Both the position numbers and the translations under genes were made by a program. Of a stretch of 64,000 bases of DNA, positions 28,814 to 37,775 are shown one piece after another (positions within the stretch are counted from its first letter, which is position 1; each line of letters opens with the position of its first letter). Source of the DNA: G965195345 sp965277775 (GTDB taxonomy: Bacteria; Pseudomonadota; Gammaproteobacteria; CAKMZV01); the NCBI GenBank assembly GCA_965277775.1, contig OZ255843.1:868001-932000 (forward strand). The letters run 5' to 3'. The notes under the pieces were generated by a model. The model had not been told where the DNA came from. It was given only the letters and a program-made list of their open reading frames with translations, and made no database searches.

Positions 28814-29914
28814 TTACAAGACTGAACGTTGAATGCGCTCAATGGTGTTCATAATGTCTTTGGGTGTCAGTCCTTCCATACATTTGATTGGATTATAGCA
28901 ATGACTGTTACTTTTGACCAAATTACACGGGCAGCACGCCAAATTTTTAACGATCAAAGCCTGATGGTGAGAGTCATTGATCGGAAAGCTGGAATCAGGG
29001 GCAAGCAATCCAAACAATCCGATCACACTGGGTCCATCAACCGACAAGGCCAAATGCATAAATCCAGAATCAGTCGCGACTACCCAACGGCAACTTTGTA
29101 AGATAGCAGCAGCAACAGTAATGGGTTGTTCAACAATGGGAATGCGCCTACCAAATGTTTGGAGCAACGCTTGTGCTGGACTCGATTCTCCTGGTCCAAC
29201 CAAAGCAACAGGTTGGAAATTTTTAGCGAGCAATTGCTGTATTAAGTCAACCCAATAACTGCTTGGCCAAGTGCGTCGATAATCTTTTGCAAATGGATTA
29301 AAAGCCAGTAATGTTTTCTGTTCGGGATTAATTTCACGGATGATTTTTTGAGCCGTGGACTGCGTTTGTTCGCTGACCCAACTGTGGCGCTTAAAAACGT
29401 CAACGGGATTCAATCCAAGGGCGCGGAGCAAATCAAAATGGTTTTCACCTCTATAGCGATCGTGAAACTCTTGATGCAAACGCACCGTCAATAAAAATCC
29501 CCGACCATCGCTGTCATAACCTACCCTGTTCGGTATCTTAGCCAAATACACCGCCAATGCCGCATGGATGTTACCCGAGAGCAATAAGGCCAAATCATAC
29601 GACCCTTGCTGTAATTTCTTAATAACACGCCACTGGTCTTTCTTGCTTTCTTTGGATGAAAAAGGAATGCATTCATCAATGTACGGGCAATCCTGCATTA
29701 ATTCATAGCCATGCCGATTGATGAGATTGGTAATATATGCCTGAGGGAATAACCTGCGCGCTTCTCTAAAAAAAGCACTGCCAATCGCCAAATCGCCTAA
29801 GGGATCAATCCCTCGGATCACAATTTTATTGACCTGCTTGAGGTCAAAATATTTAGACCGAATCAGCCTTTTATCAGGATCAACAAAAGTCTCAGGGATT
29901 AGAAAAGCATTCAT
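28814..29914 (-). CDS. Glycosyltransferase family 9 (heptosyltransferase-like), second copy
   Basis: 366 aa from the ATG at 29914. The open frame continues 64 codons upstream, but that extension is Cys/His-rich and unlike the family. Family features: IVIRGIDPLGDLAIGSAFFREARRLFP at the N terminus and VVATDSGFMHLALSVDGPSVIGLFG near the C terminus. Two Cys clusters close to the C-terminal end (LACCPCNLV, HCYNP, C-M) are shared in part with the downstream GT9 (APCFRDDCQYQ). The two are consecutive and were probably duplicated long ago. Confidence 0.84.
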   Translation of the reverse strand: MNAFLIPETFVDPDKRLIRSKYFDLKQVNKIVIRGIDPLGDLAIGSAFFREARRLFPQAYITNLINRHGYELMQDCPYIDECIPFSSKESKKDQWRVIKKLQQGSYDLALLLSGNIHAALAVYLAKIPNRVGYDSDGRGFLLTVRLHQEFHDRYRGENHFDLLRALGLNPVDVFKRHSWVSEQTQSTAQKIIREINPEQKTLLAFNPFAKDYRRTWPSSYWVDLIQQLLAKNFQPVALVGPGESSPAQALLQTFGRRIPIVEQPITVAAAILQSCRWVVATDSGFMHLALSVDGPSVIGLFGLLAPDSSFPINDSHHQALIVKNLACCPCNLVKSNSHCYNPIKCMEGLTPKDIMNTIERIQRSVL

Positions 29915-30167
29915 GAATTGAATTCTATTATCAGTGCATTGGTTATGTGGACATTTAACTTTAGAAACATTCAAATGAACAGAATTTCCTCGGTGCAAGG
30001 ATTGTACTAGAAAAACATTTTTTCTGATGAATATGCAGAACAGTCCCCTCAAAAACCAAGCGAAAAGACAACGCATAATAGCCGCTTGGCTATGCTGGTA
30101 AAGCAAGAAAACCCGCCTTGTACTACAATATACCCTGTATTTTCCTTTATTATTTCACGAGGCAGTC

Positions 30168-31520
30168 ATGGTTCGCAGTGCTCAAGAGCAGCTACAATTT
30201 ACTTTGCTTAATCGCATCCTAAGCTTACTTGAAAGTGAGCAATTAGATGCGTTGCGCGAACTAATTTTAGAAGCGCACCCCGCCGATATCGCTCAGATGA
30301 TTGGCGCCATTCCGCGCGAGGAACGTGAAACGTTTTGGCAATTGGTCCCCGATTCCATCAGTGGCGACATCCTACAAGATTTGGACAACGATGTCCGTGC
30401 GGAGTTACTGGCTGGCTTAGAAACTGAAAAAGTCATTGCCATGACTCAAGGCATGGACACGGACGATTTTGCAGATGTTTTACAAGACATTCCTGACCAA
30501 GCCGACGAGATCTTAGAAGCCTTAGACGAAGACCGTAGAAAACGGCTACAAGCCATCCTATCATTTCCTGAAGATGTCGCCGGTGGCGTCATGGATTTGG
30601 AAGTCATTACAGTACGATCTGACGTTCAAATATCTGTGGTACAACGTTATTTAAGAAAAATTGACGCACTGCCTGATGGCACTGACAAACTATTTGTCAC
30701 AGATCGTTCAGGCCGCTTCTTAGGACACCTTTCACTATCCCTACTCGTCGTCAGCGATGTGGACCTGATGGTCGGAGAGATCATGCGCACCGAAGTGCCC
30801 TCAGTAACCGTTGAAACCTCCGTAGAAGACGTCGCTGAATTGTTTGTTAAATTGGACCTCATATCCATTGCCGTTTTAGATGAAAAAAAACGGTTGGTCG
30901 GACGGATTACCGTTGACGACATCGTCGATTTCATTAAGGAAGCTGGACAACGACAATTGATGCGCTTCACAGGCGCTGTCAGCGAGAACATTTTCGCCCC
31001 CGTGTTCGACAGTGCACGACGCAGAATGGTCTGGCTTGGTGTGAATCTGCTCACAGCCTTTCTTGCCGCTTGGATTATTGGCATATTTGAACCCACCATA
31101 GAAAAACTCACAGCACTGGCCGTGTTAATGCCCATTGTTGCAAGCATGGGGGGCATTGCCGGCTCTCAAACATTAACCTTGATTATCCGCAGCTCATCAA
31201 TGGGTCAACTTCAAAAAAGCACCGTTTCACGCGTATTACAAAAAGAAATGTTAGTTGGACTGTTGAATGGTATTTTATGGGCAACCGTCATAGCCAGCGT
31301 CACTTGGCTATGGTTCGATGATTTAATTTTAAGCATCGTTATTGGCGCCGCCATCGTTACAAATCTATTGGTTGCCGCCATTTCGGCCGTCTTTATCCCC
31401 TTATTCTTAAATCGTATCGGAGTCGATCCCGCATTAGCAGGCGGTGTCATCCTAACCACCGTCACAGACGTAGTCGGATTCATCGCATTTCTGGGCTTGG
31501 CAACCATCTGGTTGTTTTAA
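30168..31520 (+). CDS. mgtE: MgtE magnesium transporter
   Basis: 450 aa. The cytoplasmic N-domain has the repeat-like helices HPADIAQMIGAIPREE and FADVLQDIPDQADEIL. Two CBS domains cover about residues 140-260. A five-helix membrane domain from residue 285 contains PIVASMGGIAGSQTLTLIIR (pore region) and ALAGGVILTTVTDVVGF. Channel-like uptake of Mg2+ gated by cytoplasmic Mg2+. Single gene; no obvious Mg riboswitch in its ~60-bp upstream region. Confidence 0.95.
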   Translation: MVRSAQEQLQFTLLNRILSLLESEQLDALRELILEAHPADIAQMIGAIPREERETFWQLVPDSISGDILQDLDNDVRAELLAGLETEKVIAMTQGMDTDDFADVLQDIPDQADEILEALDEDRRKRLQAILSFPEDVAGGVMDLEVITVRSDVQISVVQRYLRKIDALPDGTDKLFVTDRSGRFLGHLSLSLLVVSDVDLMVGEIMRTEVPSVTVETSVEDVAELFVKLDLISIAVLDEKKRLVGRITVDDIVDFIKEAGQRQLMRFTGAVSENIFAPVFDSARRRMVWLGVNLLTAFLAAWIIGIFEPTIEKLTALAVLMPIVASMGGIAGSQTLTLIIRSSSMGQLQKSTVSRVLQKEMLVGLLNGILWATVIASVTWLWFDDLILSIVIGAAIVTNLLVAAISAVFIPLFLNRIGVDPALAGGVILTTVTDVVGFIAFLGLATIWLF

Positions 31521-31663
31521 GACACAAAACAAACAGACCCAAAGCAAAAAAGTGAAAACCACAATGCCAAGCACGGGCATAACGGATAAAATACGCTTGC
31601 TAAAATTATGGCTAGTAATCAATCCTTTGCAGATCGATACCCAACCGTAATTATTCAGTCAAT

Positions 31664-31740
31664 GCGCTCGTAGCTCAGCAGGATAGAGCAACAGCCTTCT
31701 AAGCTGTGGGTCGAAGGTTCGAATCCTTCCGAGCGCGCCA
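31664..31740 (+). tRNA. tRNA-Arg (anticodon TCT)
   Basis: 77 bases with encoded CCA. Acceptor stem GCGCTCG / CGAGCGC, D arm TAGCTCAGCAGGATAGAGCA, anticodon stem ACAGC / GCTGT around the loop CTTCTAA (anticodon TCT), and T arm GAAGG-TTCGAAT-CCTTC. It sits at the junction of housekeeping DNA and the conjugative element. tRNA genes are common integration targets, but I found no second copy of its 3' end inside the window. Confidence 0.95.
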
Positions 31741-31953
31741 AATGTCTATTGCTAAGTCCTGACACATGAAATCATACACCATGATCTCACTCTTTCCTAC
31801 GTTTATCTAAGAACAACAACTATTTTGGCGCAAGATGAGCAGATTACTTGAATGGTTCGTGATTTGGAATAACAAGAAAATATTGCGGTCAGCTTGAATG
31901 CTCCTTTAAATACCTTTTAATGCCCGTTGAAATAGGCTTTCAAATTTCTTTAG

Positions 31954-32004
31954 TCACAAATCCCTCTCCATCCTAATCCATCCCCTCACATTTTCGTCGT
32001 TCAT
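31954..32004 (-). pseudogene. 16-codon remnant of the gene that follows the duplicated leader
   Basis: In the left repeat copy the leader ends at an ATG with the same first codons (MND) as the intact 122-aa gene at 63098-63466. The frame then diverges and stops after MNDENVRGWIRMERDL. The start codon region CGTCGTTCAT (plus strand) is identical in both copies. It is best read as a truncated relative of that gene. Confidence 0.5.
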
Positions 32005-32449
32005 ATAATTACTCCTTTTCATGGTTTAATTCGTTTACTTAAAACAATCCCTCATCAAAATCTCAATTTTGAAACTGCTGTTTATTCAGTTAAATATTAA
32101 ACCTTTGAACTTGGGATTATTTCCCCAATAATATCCCCACGTGCGCCTAATGGCCCTTTCACCGTAATTGACGTGAAAATACCTGCACAATTAATATCAT
32201 AAAGTATTTCAGCCCCTCAATATGATTCGGCTCAGCAACCAAAATTTGTTAAATTAGTATGATTGAGGGAAGAGTTTTTATAAAATGTCCATAAGGATCT
32301 GAAAACAATCATCTTGATATTTATAGATGGGCGGTGTCACCCAAATGATCCTTAGCACCCCTTCAATTGTTACAAATAAATCAAGAATTCAGACGCCACC
32401 GAGGTGATAAAATTGTCGGCAGCCTTAAGTTTGCCTGTAGAAAATGAAA
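31995..32449 (-). repeat. 455-bp direct repeat, left copy (leader of the DUF2857 operon)
   Basis: Aligns with 63457-63911, also 455 bp, in the same orientation at roughly 75-80% identity by eye. Shared blocks include ATTACTCCTTTTCATGGTTT, CGTAATTGACGTGAAAATACC, ATATGATTCGGCTCA and GAGGTGATAAAATTGTCGGC. Homology starts at the ATG of the following gene and stops about 15 bases short of the promoter seen in the right copy; no equally good promoter is visible here. Confidence 0.8.
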
Positions 32450-32639
32450 AATTTTGGAATTAAATCAAACGACATATGAAAATTTAACAGGATTCCCAAA
32501 AAACACTTTAAATTGTTCTAGAAGGAATGCGGATAATGATTCAATACGAGATCACCTAAATTGTTACTAACATATCTTAAAAAATCAGCAAAAGATATTA
32601 TTTGGTGTCAGCCTCAAAATTAAATTACCTTACAATTAA

Positions 32640-33344
32640 TTATCGAATAATTCTAACGGTGGTTCTAAGTCCATCAATATGTTCATGTAAATCTGGTTTA
32701 ATCTCAGCAAACATGGCATCTATAATAATTTCAATGCCCTCTCTGCGTGCGACTTTTAAAACTGGAACTAAATCACTGTCTCCTGAAATAATTACAATCT
32801 TTTGTACTAATTTTTTATACGCTAAAGTTGCCAAATCCAGTCCCATTTTCATATCAACACCTTTTTGTATCGCATGGTAGACCATGTCTTCTTCTTTTAA
32901 TTCACTTATTTGAACATTTTCCGAATAAACTTTTTTTTCCAAATCAGGTGATTTAATTTTCCAACGTGCATTCCGTTCGTCTAAACTTCCTAATCTCAAT
33001 GCCATGTTTCTTGTTCCTTTAAGTTCATCATGTAATTGCGTCTGAAATGAATACGTTTCCGTTTTGGAAAAATCAATTGCTTTTTTAGTTAACGGATGAT
33101 GTGCTTTCTTTTGAAGAGGCGGGCAATCATAATAAAACATCCGATACAGCCGTTCTGGATCGGTCTGATAATTCTTTTTAGTATTCTTGCGGGAGTTGGG
33201 TTCAATATTTTGAATATGACCCAAACACTGAGCCACTAGTTTATCTACTAGATCTTCCACTTTAAGTGGCTCCTTCGCTTTATTTAAGGTCTTCATCCTC
33301 TTGACGTAAAAACCACCATCTATAATAAAAGCAACTTGTCTCAT
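32640..33344 (-). CDS. NYN-domain (PIN-like, LabA/DUF88 family) putative RNase
   Basis: 234 aa from the ATG at 33344, chosen because GGAG lies seven bases upstream and the family begins AFIIDGGFYVKR. The acidic metal-site residues of NYN proteins are present: Asp in FIIDGG, Asp in GVDMKMGLDLATLA, and the pair in ISGDSDLVPVLKVARREG. The family is predicted to cleave RNA with divalent metal. It is alone behind its own promoter and hairpin leader, between the element's left end and the IHF-like gene. A role in defence or in control of element RNA is possible but not shown. Confidence 0.85.
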   Translation of the reverse strand: MRQVAFIIDGGFYVKRMKTLNKAKEPLKVEDLVDKLVAQCLGHIQNIEPNSRKNTKKNYQTDPERLYRMFYYDCPPLQKKAHHPLTKKAIDFSKTETYSFQTQLHDELKGTRNMALRLGSLDERNARWKIKSPDLEKKVYSENVQISELKEEDMVYHAIQKGVDMKMGLDLATLAYKKLVQKIVIISGDSDLVPVLKVARREGIEIIIDAMFAEIKPDLHEHIDGLRTTVRIIR

Positions 33345-33370
33345 AGGAACACTCCAAGTTCTTGTTTGCA

Positions 33371-33432
33371 AAAAAAAACCCAAGGGGATGACTCCCCTCA
33401 TGTATATCAAAAGGGAGTTTTTTTGCCTTGGG
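33371..33432 (-). terminator. Terminator-like hairpin in the 5' leader of the NYN gene (candidate attenuator)
   Basis: On the minus strand an outer stem CCCAAGG (33432-33426) / CCTTGGG (33385-33379) encloses an inner stem ACTCCC (33418-33413) / GGGAGT (33396-33391), and eight T follow at 33378-33371. No gene on this strand ends here; the hairpin lies between the NYN promoter and its start codon. The ribosome-binding region (ACTTGGAGT) could pair with the 5' arms (CCAAG, ACTCC), which would give an alternative fold. Confidence 0.65.
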
Positions 33433-33446
33433 CTGTTTATGTGTGC

Positions 33447-33476
33447 ATTATATCAGGCAAAAGTTAAAACTTTCAA
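33447..33476 (-). promoter_or_regulatory. Sigma70 promoter of the NYN gene
   Basis: -35 TTGAAA (33476-33471), 18-bp spacer, -10 TATAAT (33452-33447). The predicted start near 33440 places the hairpin within the first ten transcribed bases and gives a ~95-nt leader. Confidence 0.7.
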
Positions 33477-33934
33477 GCAAATAAATGGCTTATTAAGTCT
33501 GTTTAACCTGTAACCGCCCCTTAAATGTCGTTAAGAATGGAAACATCACTGTTTAAATAAAATTTATTGTCGTTTGGTACATTTGCCCTCTAAATGACTC
33601 ATCTACTTCAAATTATTTTAATTGGAGGCAGGCTCTAATAAGAAACTGACTATAAAGTCATTGAAGATCTTAGACAGTACATATTTTCTGGGGGACTCAT
33701 TCTAAACAATGCGCTACTTCTATAAACAACGGTGATGTTCTGTTGTTGAATATGGGCTCTAAAATACTTGTACACCAGGTTTATAAACAGGTGCGCTGCG
33801 ATGCCGGTTTCAGTGCCCTACAACTTATGACTGAACCAAATCATAACAAAGTAATAACTGATCACGACAACACGAACTCTATTCCCTTAGGAATGGTCGT
33901 TAAAGCATGGTTGAGATTTTCCACGACTTGACCC
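33477..33934. other. Intergenic region between NYN and IHF-like genes
   Basis: About 460 bp. It contains an open frame (33752-33931, ATG start, 59 codons, unrecognised protein) ending four bases before the IHF-like ATG. It also has a palindrome GTTTATAAAC inside CACCAGGTTTATAAACAGGTG near 33774-33796. The small frame has no ribosome binding site and no family resemblance, but could couple translation to the IHF-like gene. No relaxase-like or oriT-like feature was recognised. Confidence 0.35.
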
Positions 33935-34213
33935 ATGAATAAAGAACAGTTCGCAATAAAACTGGCCGTCAACTTAGGTGTGAACAAAACCGAAGGGATG
34001 CGAATTGTCAATAAGGTGATTGAGACCTTTCATCGCTCATTTGAGGATAAAGAAGTACAGGTCATCAAGCTTCGGGGATTAGGTGTCTTTAAAAGGACTC
34101 AAAAAAAGGCACGGCACGGCAGGAATCCTCAAACGGGAGAACACTATGACATTCCTGCCTATGAAGTTGTAACATTTAAACCCTCTAAAAATCTAAAGTG
34201 GTATAAATCGTGA
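33935..34213 (+). CDS. HU/IHF family DNA-bending protein
   Basis: 92 aa. N-terminal helices MNKEQFAIKLAVNLGVNKTEG and the beta-arm region FKRTQKKARHGRNPQTGE, with the conserved RNPQTG at the arm tip where the intercalating Pro sits, then IPAYEVVTFKPSKNLK. Resembles IHF-alpha more than HU. It is the only element gene here on the plus strand besides doubtful ORFs, and it lacks a clear SD. Element-encoded IHF/HU proteins commonly assist recombination, transfer or silencing. Confidence 0.9.
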   Translation: MNKEQFAIKLAVNLGVNKTEGMRIVNKVIETFHRSFEDKEVQVIKLRGLGVFKRTQKKARHGRNPQTGEHYDIPAYEVVTFKPSKNLKWYKS

Positions 34214-34277
34214 TGATGCCAGGTCTGTAAACTTTGCGCACCAAAATTATCATTTCAGGAAATTAACTTTTTTGTGA

Positions 34278-36047
34278 TTATTTGGCCATTCTATTTGAGG
34301 CTTTATTGACTGGAGACAAATCACCGCCTCCACCAAAACTTAAAGCCGCAGCTTTGGGTGCCAATATCAATGTCATTACGGCTGGAACGGCAATGTACAT
34401 AATCGAAAGGATAACGTCCAAGATGAGTCGATTAATATCAAAATATGAAACAACACTGCCTATGAGCATGCTATTTGAGTTTGTCGCTTGTTCATAAGCG
34501 TATTGATCTGCATACCAAATAACCGCCCAAATCCAACTCCAACTTTTGATGCTCAAATACATAAAACTGATTTCAATGGCACTTGAAACGGTCACACCTC
34601 TTACCATGAACCAGAAAAACCAAATAATTATCACGAGAAAGATTGACCAAGGTTGAAGTATCTGAGCACCTTTTCGAGCAAATTTCATGGCAATATAAAA
34701 ACCAGTGAGTACTTTGACAGCCGATAAAATTCCACTGGAAGGATTAATGTTTTTTAATTTTTTGAATTGGGACAATCTCTGTAAACTTAAATCGGCCAAC
34801 CCCGCCAATAGCAATGTGTTATTTAAGCTAAGCGTCTCTCCGTTTTCACTCACTAAGTCCCCTGTCACAATTTTTTTATTAAATATTTTTCGAACCCAAA
34901 AATCTTCACTATTGTGCGCTTCAATACCTTGATTTTTCAAGATTTCATCTGGATCGGATATGGCGGTTTTCCCCCTACTCCCCACTGGCCCATTGTTACC
35001 AGATTTCACCTGCTCTTTAATATGGTTGGCAATTTGTGTCCTTAATCCTATACCTGGCGTTCTTGAATTTTCCCCAGTCCACCATTCATCACAATACGGC
35101 CTCCCATGCAAACTGGACGTAGTGTCCTCTCCTCTGAGTCCACTAGGTTCGAAATTCTGGTGAACACTCTTGCTTCTAAAACCATCTCCAGAAGGACCAC
35201 TTGGACCTATTTTCTTTTGCCCATAACCCTGTCGTTTATTAACAGCTAATCCGCCCGTTTCACAACTGTTGTAATCACCTTCACATTGTTTATATAAACC
35301 TGGGGTTTGAATAAAAAAACGACTGCCGACATATTCAGGTGAACTTTGGTTAAAACTGTTCAGTGCAAGTTTATTAACATCTTGAATTTTTGGTGTGTAA
35401 TTGGCAGAAGCAAAAAACGCCGCATCAAAATAGCTTCCTGACCACACCGAAGTGTTATACTCTCGCTTATCCCACCTTTCTTTGGCAGGTCGGTAGCATT
35501 CAACATAGAATCGCGCAAATTCCCTGCTTAAAGACTCATCTGAAATCCCGACAGATCTGAGTATCTCATCAAATTGAACAATGTCCGTCACACACGGTAT
35601 TTCATCAATGATTTGCCTATTGATCAGTTCGACCAATCCAGCTATAGCCGCAAAAAGAATGGGCATCTTAACGGTATTAATGTCCTTTTGCGTACCTTCA
35701 TTAACCTGTAAATCTTGTGCCGTTGTTTTACTATATTCTGTCGTGCGTTCTCCCGCTAAGGTACATGGTAAGCCATATTTTATATCAACCACATTGAGGG
35801 GAATGATTGGCCATAAACAAAAGAGCAAAACGGCGAAAAACTCTAATGTGTCATTGCGCATTTTTGCAATAGATCTGTTGATGCCCCGCTCATTATTTGA
35901 TGCACCCTCAAGTTCTTGAAGGTGTTGGAACATTTGATATGCAAAGGGAAACAGTAAAACAGAAGTGGCTAATATGGCAAATATTTTATCGGCAATTGCC
36001 CAGCCCCATACCAAAGTAAAAACTTCCAGTTTAGAACCGACTACCAT
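34278..36047 (-). CDS. traG: Conjugal transfer protein TraG (N-terminal TraG domain), inner membrane
   Basis: 589 aa. Hydrophobic segments lie near residues 20-40 and 86-103, and a cluster at about residues 435-575 (IFLVIIIWFFWFMV, IMYIAVPAVMTLILAPKAAA). The GI-type TraG family is recognised by position (last gene of the T4SS operon) and by the long middle region between the membrane parts. Expected role: mating-pair stabilisation. Starts ATGGTAG, overlapping the preceding stop by seven bases. Confidence 0.78.
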   Translation of the reverse strand: MVVGSKLEVFTLVWGWAIADKIFAILATSVLLFPFAYQMFQHLQELEGASNNERGINRSIAKMRNDTLEFFAVLLFCLWPIIPLNVVDIKYGLPCTLAGERTTEYSKTTAQDLQVNEGTQKDINTVKMPILFAAIAGLVELINRQIIDEIPCVTDIVQFDEILRSVGISDESLSREFARFYVECYRPAKERWDKREYNTSVWSGSYFDAAFFASANYTPKIQDVNKLALNSFNQSSPEYVGSRFFIQTPGLYKQCEGDYNSCETGGLAVNKRQGYGQKKIGPSGPSGDGFRSKSVHQNFEPSGLRGEDTTSSLHGRPYCDEWWTGENSRTPGIGLRTQIANHIKEQVKSGNNGPVGSRGKTAISDPDEILKNQGIEAHNSEDFWVRKIFNKKIVTGDLVSENGETLSLNNTLLLAGLADLSLQRLSQFKKLKNINPSSGILSAVKVLTGFYIAMKFARKGAQILQPWSIFLVIIIWFFWFMVRGVTVSSAIEISFMYLSIKSWSWIWAVIWYADQYAYEQATNSNSMLIGSVVSYFDINRLILDVILSIMYIAVPAVMTLILAPKAAALSFGGGGDLSPVNKASNRMAK

Positions 36048-36439
36048 GTCATAAATCTTAAGGGGTTATACATAAAAATCCCCATTAGAATTGGCATAGA
36101 ACCAAATGTTAATCGTTGAGGCAAACGCAGAAATACGATTTTCGTATTTCCTTCCCAGTTGAATTTTTCTGCTATAAAATTGACGATGCTTGACCAAAAA
36201 ACAGTAAAAAATATGCCTACGATAATCAATACCAGCCCAATGAACTGAACAACCGAATTACCAAAATCTATAATTGGTTCTAACCATAAAAACAGCTTTA
36301 TCAAATAAGTGGCAATAGGTGGAAAGAACAATGGCAATACGAAACCGACAAATAGAATAGAAAGAAAAGAGAGAAAAATAATCAAAAGAAATTTGCGCAA
36401 AATTGAGCTATTTTTAATATTTTGAACCATACTATTCAC
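36041..36439 (-). CDS. Small membrane protein of the T4SS operon
   Basis: 132 aa with three hydrophobic helices (about residues 16-36, 44-62 and 66-84). Located between TIGR03755 and TraG, where GI-type elements usually encode a short hydrophobic conjugal transfer protein. Overlaps both neighbours by 7-8 bases. No enzymatic motif. Confidence 0.65.
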   Translation of the reverse strand: MNSMVQNIKNSSILRKFLLIIFLSFLSILFVGFVLPLFFPPIATYLIKLFLWLEPIIDFGNSVVQFIGLVLIIVGIFFTVFWSSIVNFIAEKFNWEGNTKIVFLRLPQRLTFGSMPILMGIFMYNPLRFMTW

Positions 36440-37766
36440 CTAAACCTTCGTTTATAAATTCTTTTAATTGCTTGGCTAATCGCTCGCCCGCTCGCCTTTG
36501 AATTTCTAAATTTTCATTCAAAGCGTTTTGTTCTGCTTGAACCCTAAAGTACAACCGAGTAATCACGCTTCGGGCTGCTGTTTCTACCGCATCTCCGGCA
36601 ATACATTTTGATGCCAGACCTGCGTTAATAAGGCGCCTCATTGCATACACTCTTTTATTAATCTCGAGATGCGCATTGGTGCTCGCTATGTTGTTTATCA
36701 TGGTGGCAATTTGTGCTGGATTAACATTGAGCGCATTATTATCAGTCGCCAATCCAAGGGATTTTTTGAGTTCTTCGGGTTTTAAAGTCAGAGAACGATA
36801 CTTTTTTTGTAAATCAATATAATCGGTGGGACTGTCGTTTACGACATTCCTAAGCGCCTCGAATATTTGTTTTTTAATAGCGTCGTATGCAGGTTTCAAT
36901 CCCTGTCCCGCTACTTGATCTTGTATGCTGGCATTTTTAAAACTTATGATCTCCTCGCCAAATGTAATGTGCGTCCAATCAACTGCTTTACTGGGGTCAT
37001 CCCAGTACACTGTGAAAGATTGATTTGATTGTATTGGGGTTAAATCGTCGATTTTTCTTCTGTGTAGGGTGTTGAATCCAGCAATGATTAACTCTTCATA
37101 AATTTTTCCCGGAACCGCATTTTTATTTCGCCCACCCCGTTTTTTACATAATGCAAATGTAAACCCTTTATTAAGAGATTCTTCGTCTGCCTCTTCATCA
37201 ATTTGTTGAATGGTTTTTCTACCAATACCAATATTTGATGCAGCCAAAGAAGTCCATTGTTCGGCAATACTTACACGCGCAAAATCACCATAGGGGTTGT
37301 TGTTCCCTGAGTGCAGTTCTTGCTCAATTTTTTTACATGATTTATATGAAAGCTGAAACAGATTAAAAGCTTGATCTAGATGGTCTTGTACAAGTGCTAA
37401 TAATCCTGGATCGGCCCTCTGCAATAAGTATAGTGGTAATGCGGTGACAGCGGCTTGTCCAGCCTCAGCTAATTCTCCTGGTACTTTTTCAGTCTTATTT
37501 TTAATATTGTTTAATGTTGCTTGTATATTGTTATAAGCATCAAATTCACCGCAACTGTAGCCATACCCTGCTCGAGGGTGCGCATCAACCCTTAATACCC
37601 TATCATGATTGCTAGGTTTTACAACCCGTTCAGGCTTACCAGCTAAATATTGAAGAATGATTTGCTGTTTATTAAGGACTTCATCTTGTAAACTATATTG
37701 TTCATCAAGGACAGCTGCGTTTGCACTAAAGCAACATATGAATGTAATAAGGGGCAATGATTTCAT
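36432..37766 (-). CDS. Integrating conjugative element protein, TIGR03755 family
   Basis: 444 aa. Signal peptide at the N terminus (LPLITFICCFSANA), so periplasmic. Family features include the region YGYSCGEFDAYNNI and paired cysteines (CKKIEQEL, CKKRGGRNKN, CIAGDAV) that may form disulfides. Placed between TIGR03756 and the TraG module, as in PFGI-1-like elements. Function in the outer part of the T4SS is inferred from conserved position. Confidence 0.8.
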   Translation of the reverse strand: MKSLPLITFICCFSANAAVLDEQYSLQDEVLNKQQIILQYLAGKPERVVKPSNHDRVLRVDAHPRAGYGYSCGEFDAYNNIQATLNNIKNKTEKVPGELAEAGQAAVTALPLYLLQRADPGLLALVQDHLDQAFNLFQLSYKSCKKIEQELHSGNNNPYGDFARVSIAEQWTSLAASNIGIGRKTIQQIDEEADEESLNKGFTFALCKKRGGRNKNAVPGKIYEELIIAGFNTLHRRKIDDLTPIQSNQSFTVYWDDPSKAVDWTHITFGEEIISFKNASIQDQVAGQGLKPAYDAIKKQIFEALRNVVNDSPTDYIDLQKKYRSLTLKPEELKKSLGLATDNNALNVNPAQIATMINNIASTNAHLEINKRVYAMRRLINAGLASKCIAGDAVETAARSVITRLYFRVQAEQNALNENLEIQRRAGERLAKQLKEFINEGLGE

Positions 37767-37775
37767 AAATAACTC

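Larger units (their letters stand above)
31741..32639. other. Gene-free junction between tRNA-Arg and the conjugative element
   Basis: 900 bp with no credible gene. It contains the left copy of the 455-bp repeat (31995-32449) and the 16-codon gene stub at 31954-32004. If the element used this tRNA, attL should lie at or near 31716-31740. The remainder shows no recognisable motif. Confidence 0.5.

Noticed and set aside
28801..30106. Longer N termini of the two glycosyltransferases (starts at 28842 and 30106)
   Set aside because: The extensions overlap the neighbour or are Cys/His-rich and unlike family 9 enzymes; the internal ATGs begin at the conserved fold.
31716..31740. tRNA-Arg 3' end as attL with attR inside the window
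   Set aside because: No second copy of the tRNA 3' sequence was found up to 64000, so only a boundary hypothesis is offered.
32160..32190. Hairpin TTTCAC / GTGAAA conserved between the two leader copies
   Set aside because: In the right copy the substitutions keep pairing only for a plus-strand RNA, opposite to the predicted transcript, so it was not used as evidence for leader structure.
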